Assembly: GCA_023418095.1 (NCBI GenBank)
Contig: JAEZDL010000267.1
Span: forward strand, 1-7,539
DNA length: 7,539 nucleotides
Source of the DNA: Bacteroidota bacterium
Lineage (GTDB): Bacteria > Bacteroidota > Bacteroidia > Flavobacteriales_F > PHOS-HE28
Direction of reading: 5' to 3'
The stretch's first letter is position 1; every line of letters starts with the position of its first letter. The notes under the pieces were generated by a model that saw only the letters and a program-made list of their open reading frames with translations, was not told where the DNA came from and ran no database searches. A program made the translations under genes and the position numbers. Positions 1 through 6,024 of the stretch are shown in pieces.

Positions 1-29
1 GCACATGCCGTAATTCGGATCGGTGTCGC

Positions 30-37
30 TATCTTTG
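30..37 (+). promoter_or_regulatory. Bacteroidota-type -7 promoter element of the tRNA gene
   Basis: TATCTTTG matches the Bacteroidota housekeeping -7 consensus TAnnTTTG at every fixed position and is followed by the often-seen CA. It lies 15 bases before the first base of the tRNA, which leaves room for a short 5' leader to be removed by RNase P. The matching -33 TTG-type element should fall at about positions 5-12, where no clear copy is seen. The position relative to a stable RNA gene makes the call convincing despite the missing -33 box. Confidence 0.65.
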
Positions 38-52
38 CAGCCGTTTTGCATT

Positions 53-126
53 GGACCCGTAGCTCAATTGGATAGAGCATCTGACTACGGATCAGAAGGT
101 TTGGGGTTCGACTCCCTACGGGTTCA
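53..126 (+). tRNA. tRNA-Arg, anticodon ACG
   Basis: A complete 74-base cloverleaf can be folded. The acceptor arm is GGACCCG (53-59) with CGGGTTC (119-125), containing one G-U pair. The D stem is GCTC/GAGC (62-65, 75-78). The anticodon stem TCTGA/TCAGA (80-84, 92-96) is perfect and closes loop CTACGGA. The T arm is TGGGG/CCCTA around TTCGACT (102-118). The anticodon at 87-89 is ACG, and A34 would be deaminated to inosine by TadA so that the tRNA reads CGU, CGC and CGA. The discriminator base is A126. The genome continues CA rather than CCA, so the 3' CCA must be added by the CCA-adding enzyme. Confidence 0.97.
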
Positions 127-132
127 CAGAAA

Positions 133-158
133 GCAAAGGCGCTGAAAGGCGCCTTTGC
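133..158 (+). terminator. Hairpin after tRNA-Arg, probable terminator
   Basis: A perfect 10-bp inverted repeat, GCAAAGGCGC (133-142) and GCGCCTTTGC (149-158), encloses the six-base loop TGAAAG and begins seven bases after the tRNA. Its position and stability fit a transcription terminator or a 3' boundary for tRNA processing. No uninterrupted T tract follows (the next bases are CGTTCC), so it is not a textbook intrinsic terminator. The CTTT inside the 3' arm is the only T-rich part. Confidence 0.6.
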
Positions 159-372
159 CGTTCCTGGCAGAAGCATTCAACGGGTTTTCCGCCGATCCCA
201 ACGCCAGTGCGGCTCCACTAGGCGAAAATTCCCGGAACCTACCGGAGAAAAAATGACCTTTGTAAACGGAAAGCCTTGATACCACTACGGATCGGCCTGC
301 CGTTATCAGATGCCTTCACTCCCACTCTTCCGCCTTTTCACTTCACTGCGGTCCATCGATCGGGAGGAATTG
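159..372. other. Intergenic stretch without a supported gene
   Basis: About 210 bases between the tRNA hairpin and the small ORF at 373. The only structures seen are a minor motif at 253-279, where ATG opens an eight-codon frame preceded by GGAG and an A-run, and short GC-rich inverted repeats such as CCGG at both ends of 234-245. There is no clean TAnnTTTG element; GACCTTTG near 255-262 misses the first T. An ATG at 310 is in frame with the ORF at 373 but has no ribosome binding site. Nothing here supports a further gene. Confidence 0.5.
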
Positions 373-510
373 ATGTTGCAGGGCGCATTCCTGGTGGGCC
401 TCACTTCGCTGGTTCTCCTCGTTGGCCAGTCCACACGCATGGACGTGAAGGAAACGCGGCCGGCAAAGCAACCGATGGAGGCGCCGCCGCCACCCGAGCC
501 ACTTGCCTGA
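373..510 (+). CDS. Candidate small membrane-anchored protein, 45 aa
   Basis: Not a recognised family. The frame starts at ATG 373 with a strong Shine-Dalgarno, GGGAGGA (362-368), ending four bases before the start, which is unusual for this window and is the main argument that it is translated. The product has a hydrophobic stretch at residues 2-19 (AFLVGLTSLVLLVG core) that could be a signal anchor. A short basic and acidic segment follows, then a proline-rich tail with PPPP near residues 38-41. An in-frame ATG at 310 would add 21 residues but has no ribosome binding site. It ends five bases before the convergent NUDIX stop. There are no homology data, and the frame is short enough to be chance. 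Confidence 0.4.
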   Translation: MLQGAFLVGLTSLVLLVGQSTRMDVKETRPAKQPMEAPPPPEPLA

Positions 511-515
511 GGGGA

Positions 516-974
516 TCACCGACCGGGGAACTTTCGCTGAAGCAGGGCCAGCACATGCCGGTCGATCGGTAGGCTGAGGCTCTCCACCGGACTGTCCAGA
601 TGCATCCACCGGCATCCTTCCTGCCGGGTGGGATCGGGGAAACCGAACGCCTCCTTCAGCACTTCCAACCTTGCCGTACGCGCCAGCTTGAATCGGTAGT
701 AGATGCTGATCACCTGCATCGGGGCGGTATGAAAAAGGCTTTGCTGGAAGAGGTCGGTGGTGTAGAAATGCCGCAGATCGGTGGCTTCCACTTTCAATTC
801 CTCCCTGATCTCGCGGATCAGGCAATCCACGGTGCTTTCGCCGTATTCCAGGCCGCCGCCCGGGAATTTGGTGATCCTTCTTCCTTTGATGACCTCATCC
901 ATCACGAGGATCTTCCTTGTTCCTTCGATCCGCTTTATGCAGATGCCGTAGACCCGGATCGTGAACATGATCAC
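516..974 (-). CDS. NUDIX hydrolase
   Basis: A cytoplasmic hydrolase expected to cleave a nucleoside diphosphate linked to another moiety; the substrate cannot be read from sequence. The Nudix box spans residues 40-62 in the pattern G-x5-E-x7-REIREELKV, with Mg2+-binding glutamates at E55, E58 and E59. The glycine normally found in the box tail (REUXEEXGU) is K61 here. The box is preceded by KFPGGGLEYGE, typical of the fold, and the protein ends near the normal length at 152 residues. The start taken is GTG 974, whose GTGA overlaps the mnmD stop by four bases, which implies translational coupling. ATG 968, two codons later, is equally possible. No Shine-Dalgarno is visible, consistent with coupling. 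No terminator separates it from the convergent small ORF. Confidence 0.9.
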   Translation of the reverse strand: MIMFTIRVYGICIKRIEGTRKILVMDEVIKGRRITKFPGGGLEYGESTVDCLIREIREELKVEATDLRHFYTTDLFQQSLFHTAPMQVISIYYRFKLARTARLEVLKEAFGFPDPTRQEGCRWMHLDSPVESLSLPIDRHVLALLQRKFPGR

Positions 975-1666
975 TTGGTGGCCCGGAGCATTTCGCGCTT
1001 GCCCGGCGGCCCCTGCAAACGTTCCACCGAAAAACCGATCGATGCGAGCGTGCGACGCACTTCGCCTTTCGCGCAGTAAGTGACGAACACCGCGCCTTCG
1101 CGCATCGATCCGTATACCCGTTCAAGTACATCGGCCTTCCACATCGCTGGATCGGTGGACGGAGCGAACGCATCGAAATAGACCAGATCGTATTCTGCTC
1201 TTTCAGCGAGTTCCTCGACCGGCGTTCTATTCCAACGAAATGTGAGCCCGTTCTTCTCGTGGCGCTGTTCATCCATCCGCATCATTTCAAGGAATTCCTT
1301 TTTCAGCCCCGGCCAGGAGAGTTCCTCCCAATAGGCCAGTTGCTCAAGGGCGCTTTCCGGAAGCGGGAACGGTTCAAGCGCAGTGTAGTCCACGTTGCAT
1401 TTCCCTTCGAGGCAACGGATCCACGTGAGCAGCAGGTTCAGGCCGGTGCCCAACCCGATCTCCAGAACCCGGATCGGTGCGGCATTCAGGCGATCACCGC
1501 ACCGATCGATCACGAACTGCAGACCTGATGAAATGAAGACATGGGTGGATTCAACCACTGCACCATGTACGCTGTGGTATCCTTCGCCATACTGTGCGCT
1601 GCGCAACGTAAGCGAACCATCACCGGTGCGATAAGGCGCCAGATCACTTGCCCGGGCAACTGTCAC
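971..1666 (-). CDS. mnmD: tRNA (mnm5s2U34)-methyltransferase MnmD
   Basis: A SAM-dependent methyltransferase of the MnmC N-domain (DUF752) family, which converts nm5s2U to mnm5s2U at tRNA wobble position 34. Bacteroidota carry it without the FAD oxidoreductase half of enterobacterial MnmC. Counting from GTG 1666 (231 aa), there is YHSVHGA at 30-36, SAM motif I VLEIGLGTGLN at 67-77, the active-site FDAFAP at 164-169, VTYCAKGEVRR at 195-205 and GPPGKREML at 219-227. All are hallmarks of the family and make the call firm. The start is uncertain. GTG 1666 gives the normal family length and begins just before the conserved DGSLTL segment. ATG 1741 would add 25 low-complexity residues and run up against the promoter of the divergent M42 gene. 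It is first in a two-gene unit with the NUDIX gene. Confidence 0.92.
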   Translation of the reverse strand: MTVARASDLAPYRTGDGSLTLRSAQYGEGYHSVHGAVVESTHVFISSGLQFVIDRCGDRLNAAPIRVLEIGLGTGLNLLLTWIRCLEGKCNVDYTALEPFPLPESALEQLAYWEELSWPGLKKEFLEMMRMDEQRHEKNGLTFRWNRTPVEELAERAEYDLVYFDAFAPSTDPAMWKADVLERVYGSMREGAVFVTYCAKGEVRRTLASIGFSVERLQGPPGKREMLRATK

Positions 1667-1679
1667 GTCCGCCAAATTA

Positions 1680-1701
1680 GTTGTTGATCGCGTTGTTGAT
1701 C
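1680..1701. repeat. Short direct repeat in the divergent intergenic region
   Basis: GTTGTTGATC occurs at 1680-1689 and again at 1692-1701, two exact copies at a 12-base spacing (slightly more than one helical turn). It lies between the proposed mnmD start and the M42 promoter, where an operator could control either gene. If mnmD really started at 1741, the repeat would instead be coding (an S-T-T-R-S-T-T stretch). No inverted symmetry beyond the GATC cores is seen, and it may be chance. Confidence 0.35.
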
Positions 1702-1740
1702 CATGATCGCACCGGGCCGTGACCGCCACACGGGGATCCA

Positions 1741-1748
1741 TAGCTTTG
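1741..1748 (+). promoter_or_regulatory. Probable -7 promoter element of the M42 peptidase gene
   Basis: TAGCTTTG fits the Bacteroidota -7 consensus TAnnTTTG at all six fixed positions. It predicts transcription starting near 1755, about 25 bases before ATG 1779, a typical leader length. It also argues against the upstream in-frame start at 1719, which would precede the transcript. No TTG-type -33 element is obvious 17-23 bases upstream. Confidence 0.5.
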
Positions 1749-1778
1749 CGGCGCCGTGATCAAGCGGTACAACGGAAA

Positions 1779-2921
1779 ATGGCAAAAGATCAACGCAAGG
1801 AGGCAAAGAAGATCGTGAAGAAGAACGTGAAGAACGATCCCGCGACCATCCTGGACAGCAGATCGATCGCATTCCTGACGCGTTATTTGAACAATCCCTC
1901 GCCCACCGGTTTCGAGAGCGAAGGACAGAAGATCTGGCTGGAATACATCAAGCCCCATATCGACGAGCATTTCGTGGATCCGTACGGCACCGTGGTCGGC
2001 GTGATCAATCCAGAGGCGAAGTACAAGGTGGTGATCGAGGCGCATGCCGATGAGATCAGCTGGTTCGTGCATTACATCACCAAGGAAGGATTCATCTATG
2101 TAAGGCGCAACGGCGGAAGCGATCACATCATCGCACCCAGCAAACGGGTGAACATCCATACTGAAAAGGGCATAGTGAAAGCCATATTCGGCTGGCCTGC
2201 GATCCACGTGCGCAATGGTAAGACCGAGACCACGCCTTCACTGGATAATATCTTCCTGGACTGTGGTTGCAACAGCAAGGAGGAAGTGGAAAAATTGGGC
2301 GTTCACGTTGGTTGTGTGATCACCTACGAAGATGAATTCATGATCCTGAACGATCGCAACTTCGTAGGCCGTGCGCTGGATAACCGCATGGGGGGATTCA
2401 TGATCGCCGAAGTGACGCGACTGCTGAAGGAGAACAAAGTGAAACTTCCATTCGGTCTTTACGTGACCAACAGCGTGCAGGAGGAAGTTGGGTTGCGCGG
2501 GGCGGAAATGATCGTGGAACGGATAAGGCCCGATCTGGCCATCATAACGGATGTGACGCACGATACGCAGACACCGATGATGAACAAGATCCAGAACGGT
2601 GATATCTCCTGCGGATCCGGGCCGGTGCTGAGCTACGCGCCTGCGGTGCACAACAATGTATTGAAGCACATCGTACGCACCGCCACCGAAAAGAAGATCG
2701 CCTTCCAACGCCTCGCCGCGAGCCGCGCCACCGGAACCGATACCGATGCGTTCGCCTATGGCGCCGCTGGTGTGCCTTCCGCCTTGATAAGCCTGCCGTT
2801 ACGCTACATGCATACCACCGTGGAGACCGTGGATCGCAAGGATGTGGAAGCGGTGATCAAATTGATCTATGCTTCACTCGTCGGTCTCAAAGCAGGCCAG
2901 GACATGCGTTATTTCAAGTGA
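1779..2921 (+). CDS. M42 family metallopeptidase (glutamyl/deblocking aminopeptidase type)
   Basis: A di-zinc aminopeptidase of the M42 (tetrahedral TET-like) family, expected to assemble as a large cytoplasmic oligomer that trims short peptides after proteasome-like or Lon/Clp cleavage. Counting from ATG 1779 (380 aa), there is PSPTGFE at 40-46, the first metal ligand in EAHADEI (H89, with D91 beside it), the bridging aspartate in RALDNR (D201), the catalytic pair in QEEVGLRGA (E235, E236), the ligand in ITDVTHD (D258) and the last histidine in RYMHT (H345). All catalytic and metal residues are present. The first 25 residues are very lysine-rich and lie outside the usual domain. An open upstream start at 1719 would add 20 residues but lies before the likely promoter. 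Family members vary in substrate preference, which cannot be decided here. Confidence 0.93.
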   Translation: MAKDQRKEAKKIVKKNVKNDPATILDSRSIAFLTRYLNNPSPTGFESEGQKIWLEYIKPHIDEHFVDPYGTVVGVINPEAKYKVVIEAHADEISWFVHYITKEGFIYVRRNGGSDHIIAPSKRVNIHTEKGIVKAIFGWPAIHVRNGKTETTPSLDNIFLDCGCNSKEEVEKLGVHVGCVITYEDEFMILNDRNFVGRALDNRMGGFMIAEVTRLLKENKVKLPFGLYVTNSVQEEVGLRGAEMIVERIRPDLAIITDVTHDTQTPMMNKIQNGDISCGSGPVLSYAPAVHNNVLKHIVRTATEKKIAFQRLAASRATGTDTDAFAYGAAGVPSALISLPLRYMHTTVETVDRKDVEAVIKLIYASLVGLKAGQDMRYFK

Positions 2922-2927
2922 CCCATC

Positions 2928-3662
2928 ATGAAATGGGAACTGGAGGATAACACCCAGGAGGCCATCCAGTTCCTGATGCTCGGCGCCGCGATCGTACTGG
3001 CGATCAAAGCGCTGGTGGTGGGTGTGGATCTGCTTTTCGATGAAAGCACAGCATCGGAGCTTGGGCAGATCGCCGCGTTCCACAGAAAGAGCTTCATCCT
3101 GTCGGGAAGGGATGTGATCGTTGTAGGAGGCATGGACCTGTTCGGCCGACTGGCGGTTGCGTTCCTGCTTTCGATCGCGGCCGCCGTGGCTGGCGGCCTG
3201 ATCGGTCTTTTGATCGCGCGTGGAGCGGGCAGACCATATCTTCCGACCTCTGTGGGCGGTGCACGCTTCGGTCTGGTGATCGTGGGAGCCACAGCGCTTT
3301 ATTCCGCTCTGTTCCTGCCGCCAAGCACGGTGCAGATCTCCAATGAAGGAGCAGTGTTCAGGTCACGCATCGCGATCGCCGATGCCATTTCGATCCCGTT
3401 CACCCTGGATCGACATGAGATTCCCTGGCAGCAGGTTGATTCGGTCATGCATCGCAAGATCGATCTGCATGATCGGGCTTGCGGGGTGATCGATCGCGTG
3501 GAATTGATCACGAATGGCAACGCCACCACCATTCTGGAGGAGATCCCCGAGGGTTCCGATTGCGCAGGGTCCCGTTCGATCGCACAGGAGAGTTCACTTG
3601 AGTTGATCGAACTTCTTTACACGAATTACTTGCAAGATCGAACGAATAAGCACTCCCGTTGA
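2928..3662 (+). CDS. Unrecognised integral membrane protein with C-terminal soluble domain
   Basis: Family not recognised. The 244-residue product has three probable membrane helices at about residues 13-37, 71-98 (very alanine/glycine/leucine-rich) and 113-131. A soluble region of about 110 residues follows, with alternating short strands around STVQISNEGAVFRSR and HEIPWQQVDSVMH (134-175). That pattern, a membrane hairpin followed by a strand-rich part with a W-x-x-V-D-S-V turn, recalls bacterial PH-like domains, but this is only an impression. C188-type cysteines are sparse (C185, C212). The ATG is six bases after the M42 stop with no Shine-Dalgarno, so the two genes are very likely cotranscribed. 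It could be an accessory or unrelated housekeeping protein. GATC is especially dense in it, about one per 31 bases. Confidence 0.75.
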   Translation: MKWELEDNTQEAIQFLMLGAAIVLAIKALVVGVDLLFDESTASELGQIAAFHRKSFILSGRDVIVVGGMDLFGRLAVAFLLSIAAAVAGGLIGLLIARGAGRPYLPTSVGGARFGLVIVGATALYSALFLPPSTVQISNEGAVFRSRIAIADAISIPFTLDRHEIPWQQVDSVMHRKIDLHDRACGVIDRVELITNGNATTILEEIPEGSDCAGSRSIAQESSLELIELLYTNYLQDRTNKHSR

Positions 3663-3691
3663 TCAGGTGATCTACATCTCTGGCTAACAGG

Positions 3692-3699
3692 TATCTTGG
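3692..3699 (+). promoter_or_regulatory. Possible -7 element before the glycosyltransferase genes
   Basis: TATCTTGG matches TAnnTTTG at all fixed positions but one. It lies in the 64-base gap after the membrane protein gene. A start of transcription near 3706 would leave about 20 bases of leader containing the ribosome binding site at 3715-3720. No -33 element is clear. It suggests that the glycosyltransferases could be transcribed separately from the M42 pair. Confidence 0.3.
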
Positions 3700-3714
3700 G
3701 CGGCCAAGCAGATC

Positions 3715-3720
3715 AAGGAG
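3715..3720 (+). promoter_or_regulatory. Strong ribosome binding site fixing a GTG start
   Basis: AAGGAG ends six bases before GTG 3727. It decides the start of the GT2 gene, for which no ATG is available nearby in the same frame, and is one of only two strong Shine-Dalgarno sites in this window. Confidence 0.65.
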
Positions 3721-3726
3721 CGGAAC

Positions 3727-4461
3727 GTGAATTATCCAGGTGATTGGGCAGTGATCGTTCCGATGGCGAACGAGGAAGCAGAGTTCGGTGAGTTCACCGG
3801 ACTTCTGGCCAGGGTACTGGATGGGATCGGTTCCGGAACAGTGTACTTCGTGGTGGATAACGCTTCGAAAGATGCCACCTTGGAGATGTCACAGGCACTT
3901 TCGGCAAGGGATATCCGATTCAGAACGGTTTGGGCCCCGGAGGATCGGAACGTGGTGGACGCCTATTTGCGTGGATACAAGGAGGCCTACGATCGGGGAC
4001 ATGATCCCATCATCGAAATGGATGCCGGCCTATCCCACGACCCTAGAGCCCTGCCAATGTTCCTGCGTGTATTGAACGAGGGAAATGAATGTGCCTTTGG
4101 AAGCCGGTTCATCAATGGCGGATCCATCTCGGACTCTAGCACCGGTCGATGGTTCCTATCCAAGACGGGCACTGTGCTGGCAAATCTTTTGTTGGGAACA
4201 CATATGTATGATATGACCTCGGGCTTTCAGGGATTCCATCGGTCCGTTGTAGCACAATTCCTCAAGTACCCACTCCTTTCAAAAGCCCACTTCTACCAGA
4301 CCGAACTCCGTTATCTGCTGCGTAAAAAGCGATACGCTGAGATCCCGATCCATTACAAGGCCCCAAGTCCGCGGGTTTCACAAGGCGCGATCATGAACTC
4401 CATTTCCGTCCTGCTCCATTATTTCATCCAGCGGATCACTTTCCGATCGAAAATGATCTGA
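3727..4461 (+). CDS. GT2 family glycosyltransferase, DPM1-like
   Basis: A GT-A fold glycosyltransferase resembling dolichol/polyprenyl-phosphate mannosyltransferases, which move a sugar from a nucleotide donor to a polyprenyl phosphate at the inner face of the membrane. In the 244 residues there is an N-terminal strand AVIVPMANEE (8-17), nucleotide-binding VVDNASKDAT (42-51), the metal-site region IIEMDAGLSHDP (95-106), GSRF at 125-128, DMTSGFQGF at 162-170 and EIPIHYKAPS at 205-214. The family order is intact, but the usual DAD metal motif is DAG (residues 99-101). There are no membrane helices at the C terminus, as in the short single-domain DPM1 type. It starts at GTG with a strong ribosome binding site. 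The next gene follows after three bases, so the pair is coupled. The sugar and acceptor are unknown. Confidence 0.88.
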   Translation: MNYPGDWAVIVPMANEEAEFGEFTGLLARVLDGIGSGTVYFVVDNASKDATLEMSQALSARDIRFRTVWAPEDRNVVDAYLRGYKEAYDRGHDPIIEMDAGLSHDPRALPMFLRVLNEGNECAFGSRFINGGSISDSSTGRWFLSKTGTVLANLLLGTHMYDMTSGFQGFHRSVVAQFLKYPLLSKAHFYQTELRYLLRKKRYAEIPIHYKAPSPRVSQGAIMNSISVLLHYFIQRITFRSKMI

Positions 4462-4464
4462 ACG

Positions 4465-5478
4465 ATGAAGAAGAGAACTGCGCTGGTGATCACATCGATC
4501 TCCGCTCCGAATGGAGTACTGCGTTCCTTTGCGGAAGGCTGTGCATCGCATAATGTTGAAATGATCCTGATCGGTGATGTACCATCACCCGTCACCTTCG
4601 AGCTCGAAGGCTGCGACTTCTGGAGCATCGATCGGCAGCGGACCATGCCATTCAAGCTCGCAACCGGCCTGCCTCAACGGCATTATGCCCGAAAGAACCT
4701 GGGCTATCTGCAGGCCATCAGCAACGGGGCCGAAGTGATCATTGAATCCGATGATGATAATTTTCCTCGGGAAAGCTTCTGGAAGGATCGCGACCTGGAC
4801 CTTTCGGCTCTGCCCTTCGAAGGAAAGGGATGGGTCAACATGTATCGTTATTTCACTCGTTCATTCATCTGGCCGCGCGGTTTCCCTTTGGAGAGGATCA
4901 ATGACGAACCGCCAGCAGTTTCTCCTTCCCGCATCCGTTCCTGTCCCATTCAACAAGGCCTTGCGGATGGTGATCCCGACGTGGACGCCATTTACAGACT
5001 AACCCGCGAATTACCCCTTGATTTCGAGATCGCGGACTCTTCATTCTCATTGGCCAACAGAAGCTGGTGTCCCTTCGGATCACAGAATACCACATGGTTC
5101 CGCGACGCATTCCCATTGCTCTATCTGCCCTCGCACTGCAGCTTCAGGATGGCCGATATCTGGCGCAGCTACATCGCCGTGCGCATCTGTTGGGAGAATG
5201 AGTGGGATGTATTGTTCCACGAACCGACCGTTTGGCAGGAAAGGAATGAGCACGATCTAATGAAGGACTTCGCCGATGAATTGATCGGTTATCGCAACAA
5301 TCTAAAGATCTGCACGAGATTGGAGGCCCTTGATCTGAAAGGGGGAAAGGACCACATCCTGCCGAACATGCGGAAATGCTACGAGGAATTCATTCGAATG
5401 GAATTGATCGGGCGGGAAGAAATGCCATTGTTCGATGCCTGGTGCAGTGATATTGAAGGATCGAATATCGCCGGATAA
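4465..5478 (+). CDS. STELLO (DUF288) family glycosyltransferase
   Basis: Resembles the STELLO/DUF288 family, best known from Arabidopsis Golgi STELLO1/2 proteins that affect cellulose synthase complexes; bacterial members have no assigned reaction. In 337 residues it has an N-terminal strand RTALVITSIS (4-13), the conserved YARKNLGYLQAI (74-85), and the acidic metal/nucleotide site IIESDDDNFP (92-101), with D96-D98 in the position of a DXD motif. Further landmarks are QQGLADGDPDVDAIYRLT (163-180), PFGSQNTTW (203-211) and the family-typical SFRMADIWRSYI (226-237). There is no signal peptide or membrane helix, so it is presumably cytoplasmic. The start ATG is three bases after the GT2 stop. The reading frame looks complete and of normal bacterial length. 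Function beyond sugar transfer is not inferred. Confidence 0.85.
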   Translation: MKKRTALVITSISAPNGVLRSFAEGCASHNVEMILIGDVPSPVTFELEGCDFWSIDRQRTMPFKLATGLPQRHYARKNLGYLQAISNGAEVIIESDDDNFPRESFWKDRDLDLSALPFEGKGWVNMYRYFTRSFIWPRGFPLERINDEPPAVSPSRIRSCPIQQGLADGDPDVDAIYRLTRELPLDFEIADSSFSLANRSWCPFGSQNTTWFRDAFPLLYLPSHCSFRMADIWRSYIAVRICWENEWDVLFHEPTVWQERNEHDLMKDFADELIGYRNNLKICTRLEALDLKGGKDHILPNMRKCYEEFIRMELIGREEMPLFDAWCSDIEGSNIAG

Positions 5479-5566
5479 TATCTCCGCGATCCTGGACCGA
5501 TCTTCCGCGGAAATGAACGATCAAGAGACTTGCCAGGCGAAGCCGTTCTCCACTAATTTTCCCGAA

Positions 5567-6001
5567 ATGGTGGTGAAATTCATACGCACGGCCGATACTT
5601 ACCCCCTGCGCTTGAAAGTGCTGCGACCAGGCGGAACGCTGGAGGATTGCGATTTTCCGAACGATCGGCTGGAAGGATCCTTCCATCTCGGTGTCCACCT
5701 TGGCGACGATCGCATCTCCGTCGCATCTTTTTATCCGGAGAAACATGCATCATTGAACGGTTGGAAGCAATTCCGGTTGCGCGGAATGGCCACCGATCCG
5801 GATCTTCAAGGCAAAGGGGCGGGAAAAAGATTGATGCAATTCGCGATCGATCATCTGAAGGCGCAGAATGTGGATGTGATCTGGTGCAACGCGCGCACCG
5901 CTGCCGTTCCCTTCTATGAGAAATTGGGATTCGTCACGAAGAGCGATGAATTCCAGATCCCGGGGATCGGCCCGCATTTCCTCATGATCCGGAAACTGTG
6001 A
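5567..6001 (+). CDS. GNAT family N-acetyltransferase
   Basis: An acetyl-CoA-dependent acyltransferase of the GNAT superfamily, substrate unknown. From ATG 5567 (144 aa) it has the early segment TYPLRLKVLRPG (11-22), a central strand SVASFYPE (51-58), motif A RGMATDPDLQGKGAGKRLM (72-90) with the pyrophosphate-binding Q-x-x-G-x-G (Q81, G84, G86), and motif B VPFYEKLGF (114-122). This layout is common among small Bacteroidota GNATs that begin just before the LRxxVLRP segment, which is why 5567 was chosen. In-frame ATG 5513 and a start at 5435 are open but would add residues unlike the family. No ribosome binding site is visible. It lies 88 bases after the STELLO stop. It could acetylate an amino sugar made nearby, but it equally resembles general-purpose GNATs. 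Confidence 0.85.
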   Translation: MVVKFIRTADTYPLRLKVLRPGGTLEDCDFPNDRLEGSFHLGVHLGDDRISVASFYPEKHASLNGWKQFRLRGMATDPDLQGKGAGKRLMQFAIDHLKAQNVDVIWCNARTAAVPFYEKLGFVTKSDEFQIPGIGPHFLMIRKL

Positions 6002-6024
6002 GCGCAAGCGGATAGTTTCGCGCC

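Noticed and set aside
53..160. tRNA-Arg as an integration site for a mobile element
   Set aside because: No integrase gene, no repeated tRNA 3' end and no phage-like genes appear in the window.
253..279. Eight-codon ORF with a GGAG and A-run before its ATG, a possible leader peptide
   Set aside because: Far too short to judge, no attenuator-like hairpin follows and the next ORF is about 90 bases away.
276..572. 98-codon plus-strand frame starting at TTG
   Set aside because: It runs across the start of the NUDIX gene on the other strand and has no domain-like features; high GC makes such frames common.
600..1079. Long open frame on the plus strand antisense to the NUDIX and mnmD genes
   Set aside because: The minus-strand proteins have complete catalytic motifs; the antisense frame is low-complexity and has none.
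1719..1778. Upstream extension of the M42 gene from a start at 1719
   Set aside because: It would precede the TAGCTTTG promoter element and overlaps the divergent region; the added residues are not family-like.
2238..2708. Long minus-strand open frame inside the M42 gene
   Set aside because: Antisense shadow of a gene with all its metal ligands; no recognisable protein features.
6013..6020. TAGTTTCG as a promoter of the PMT-like gene
   Set aside because: It has one mismatch and lies only five bases before the GTG start, so transcription would begin at or after the start codon.
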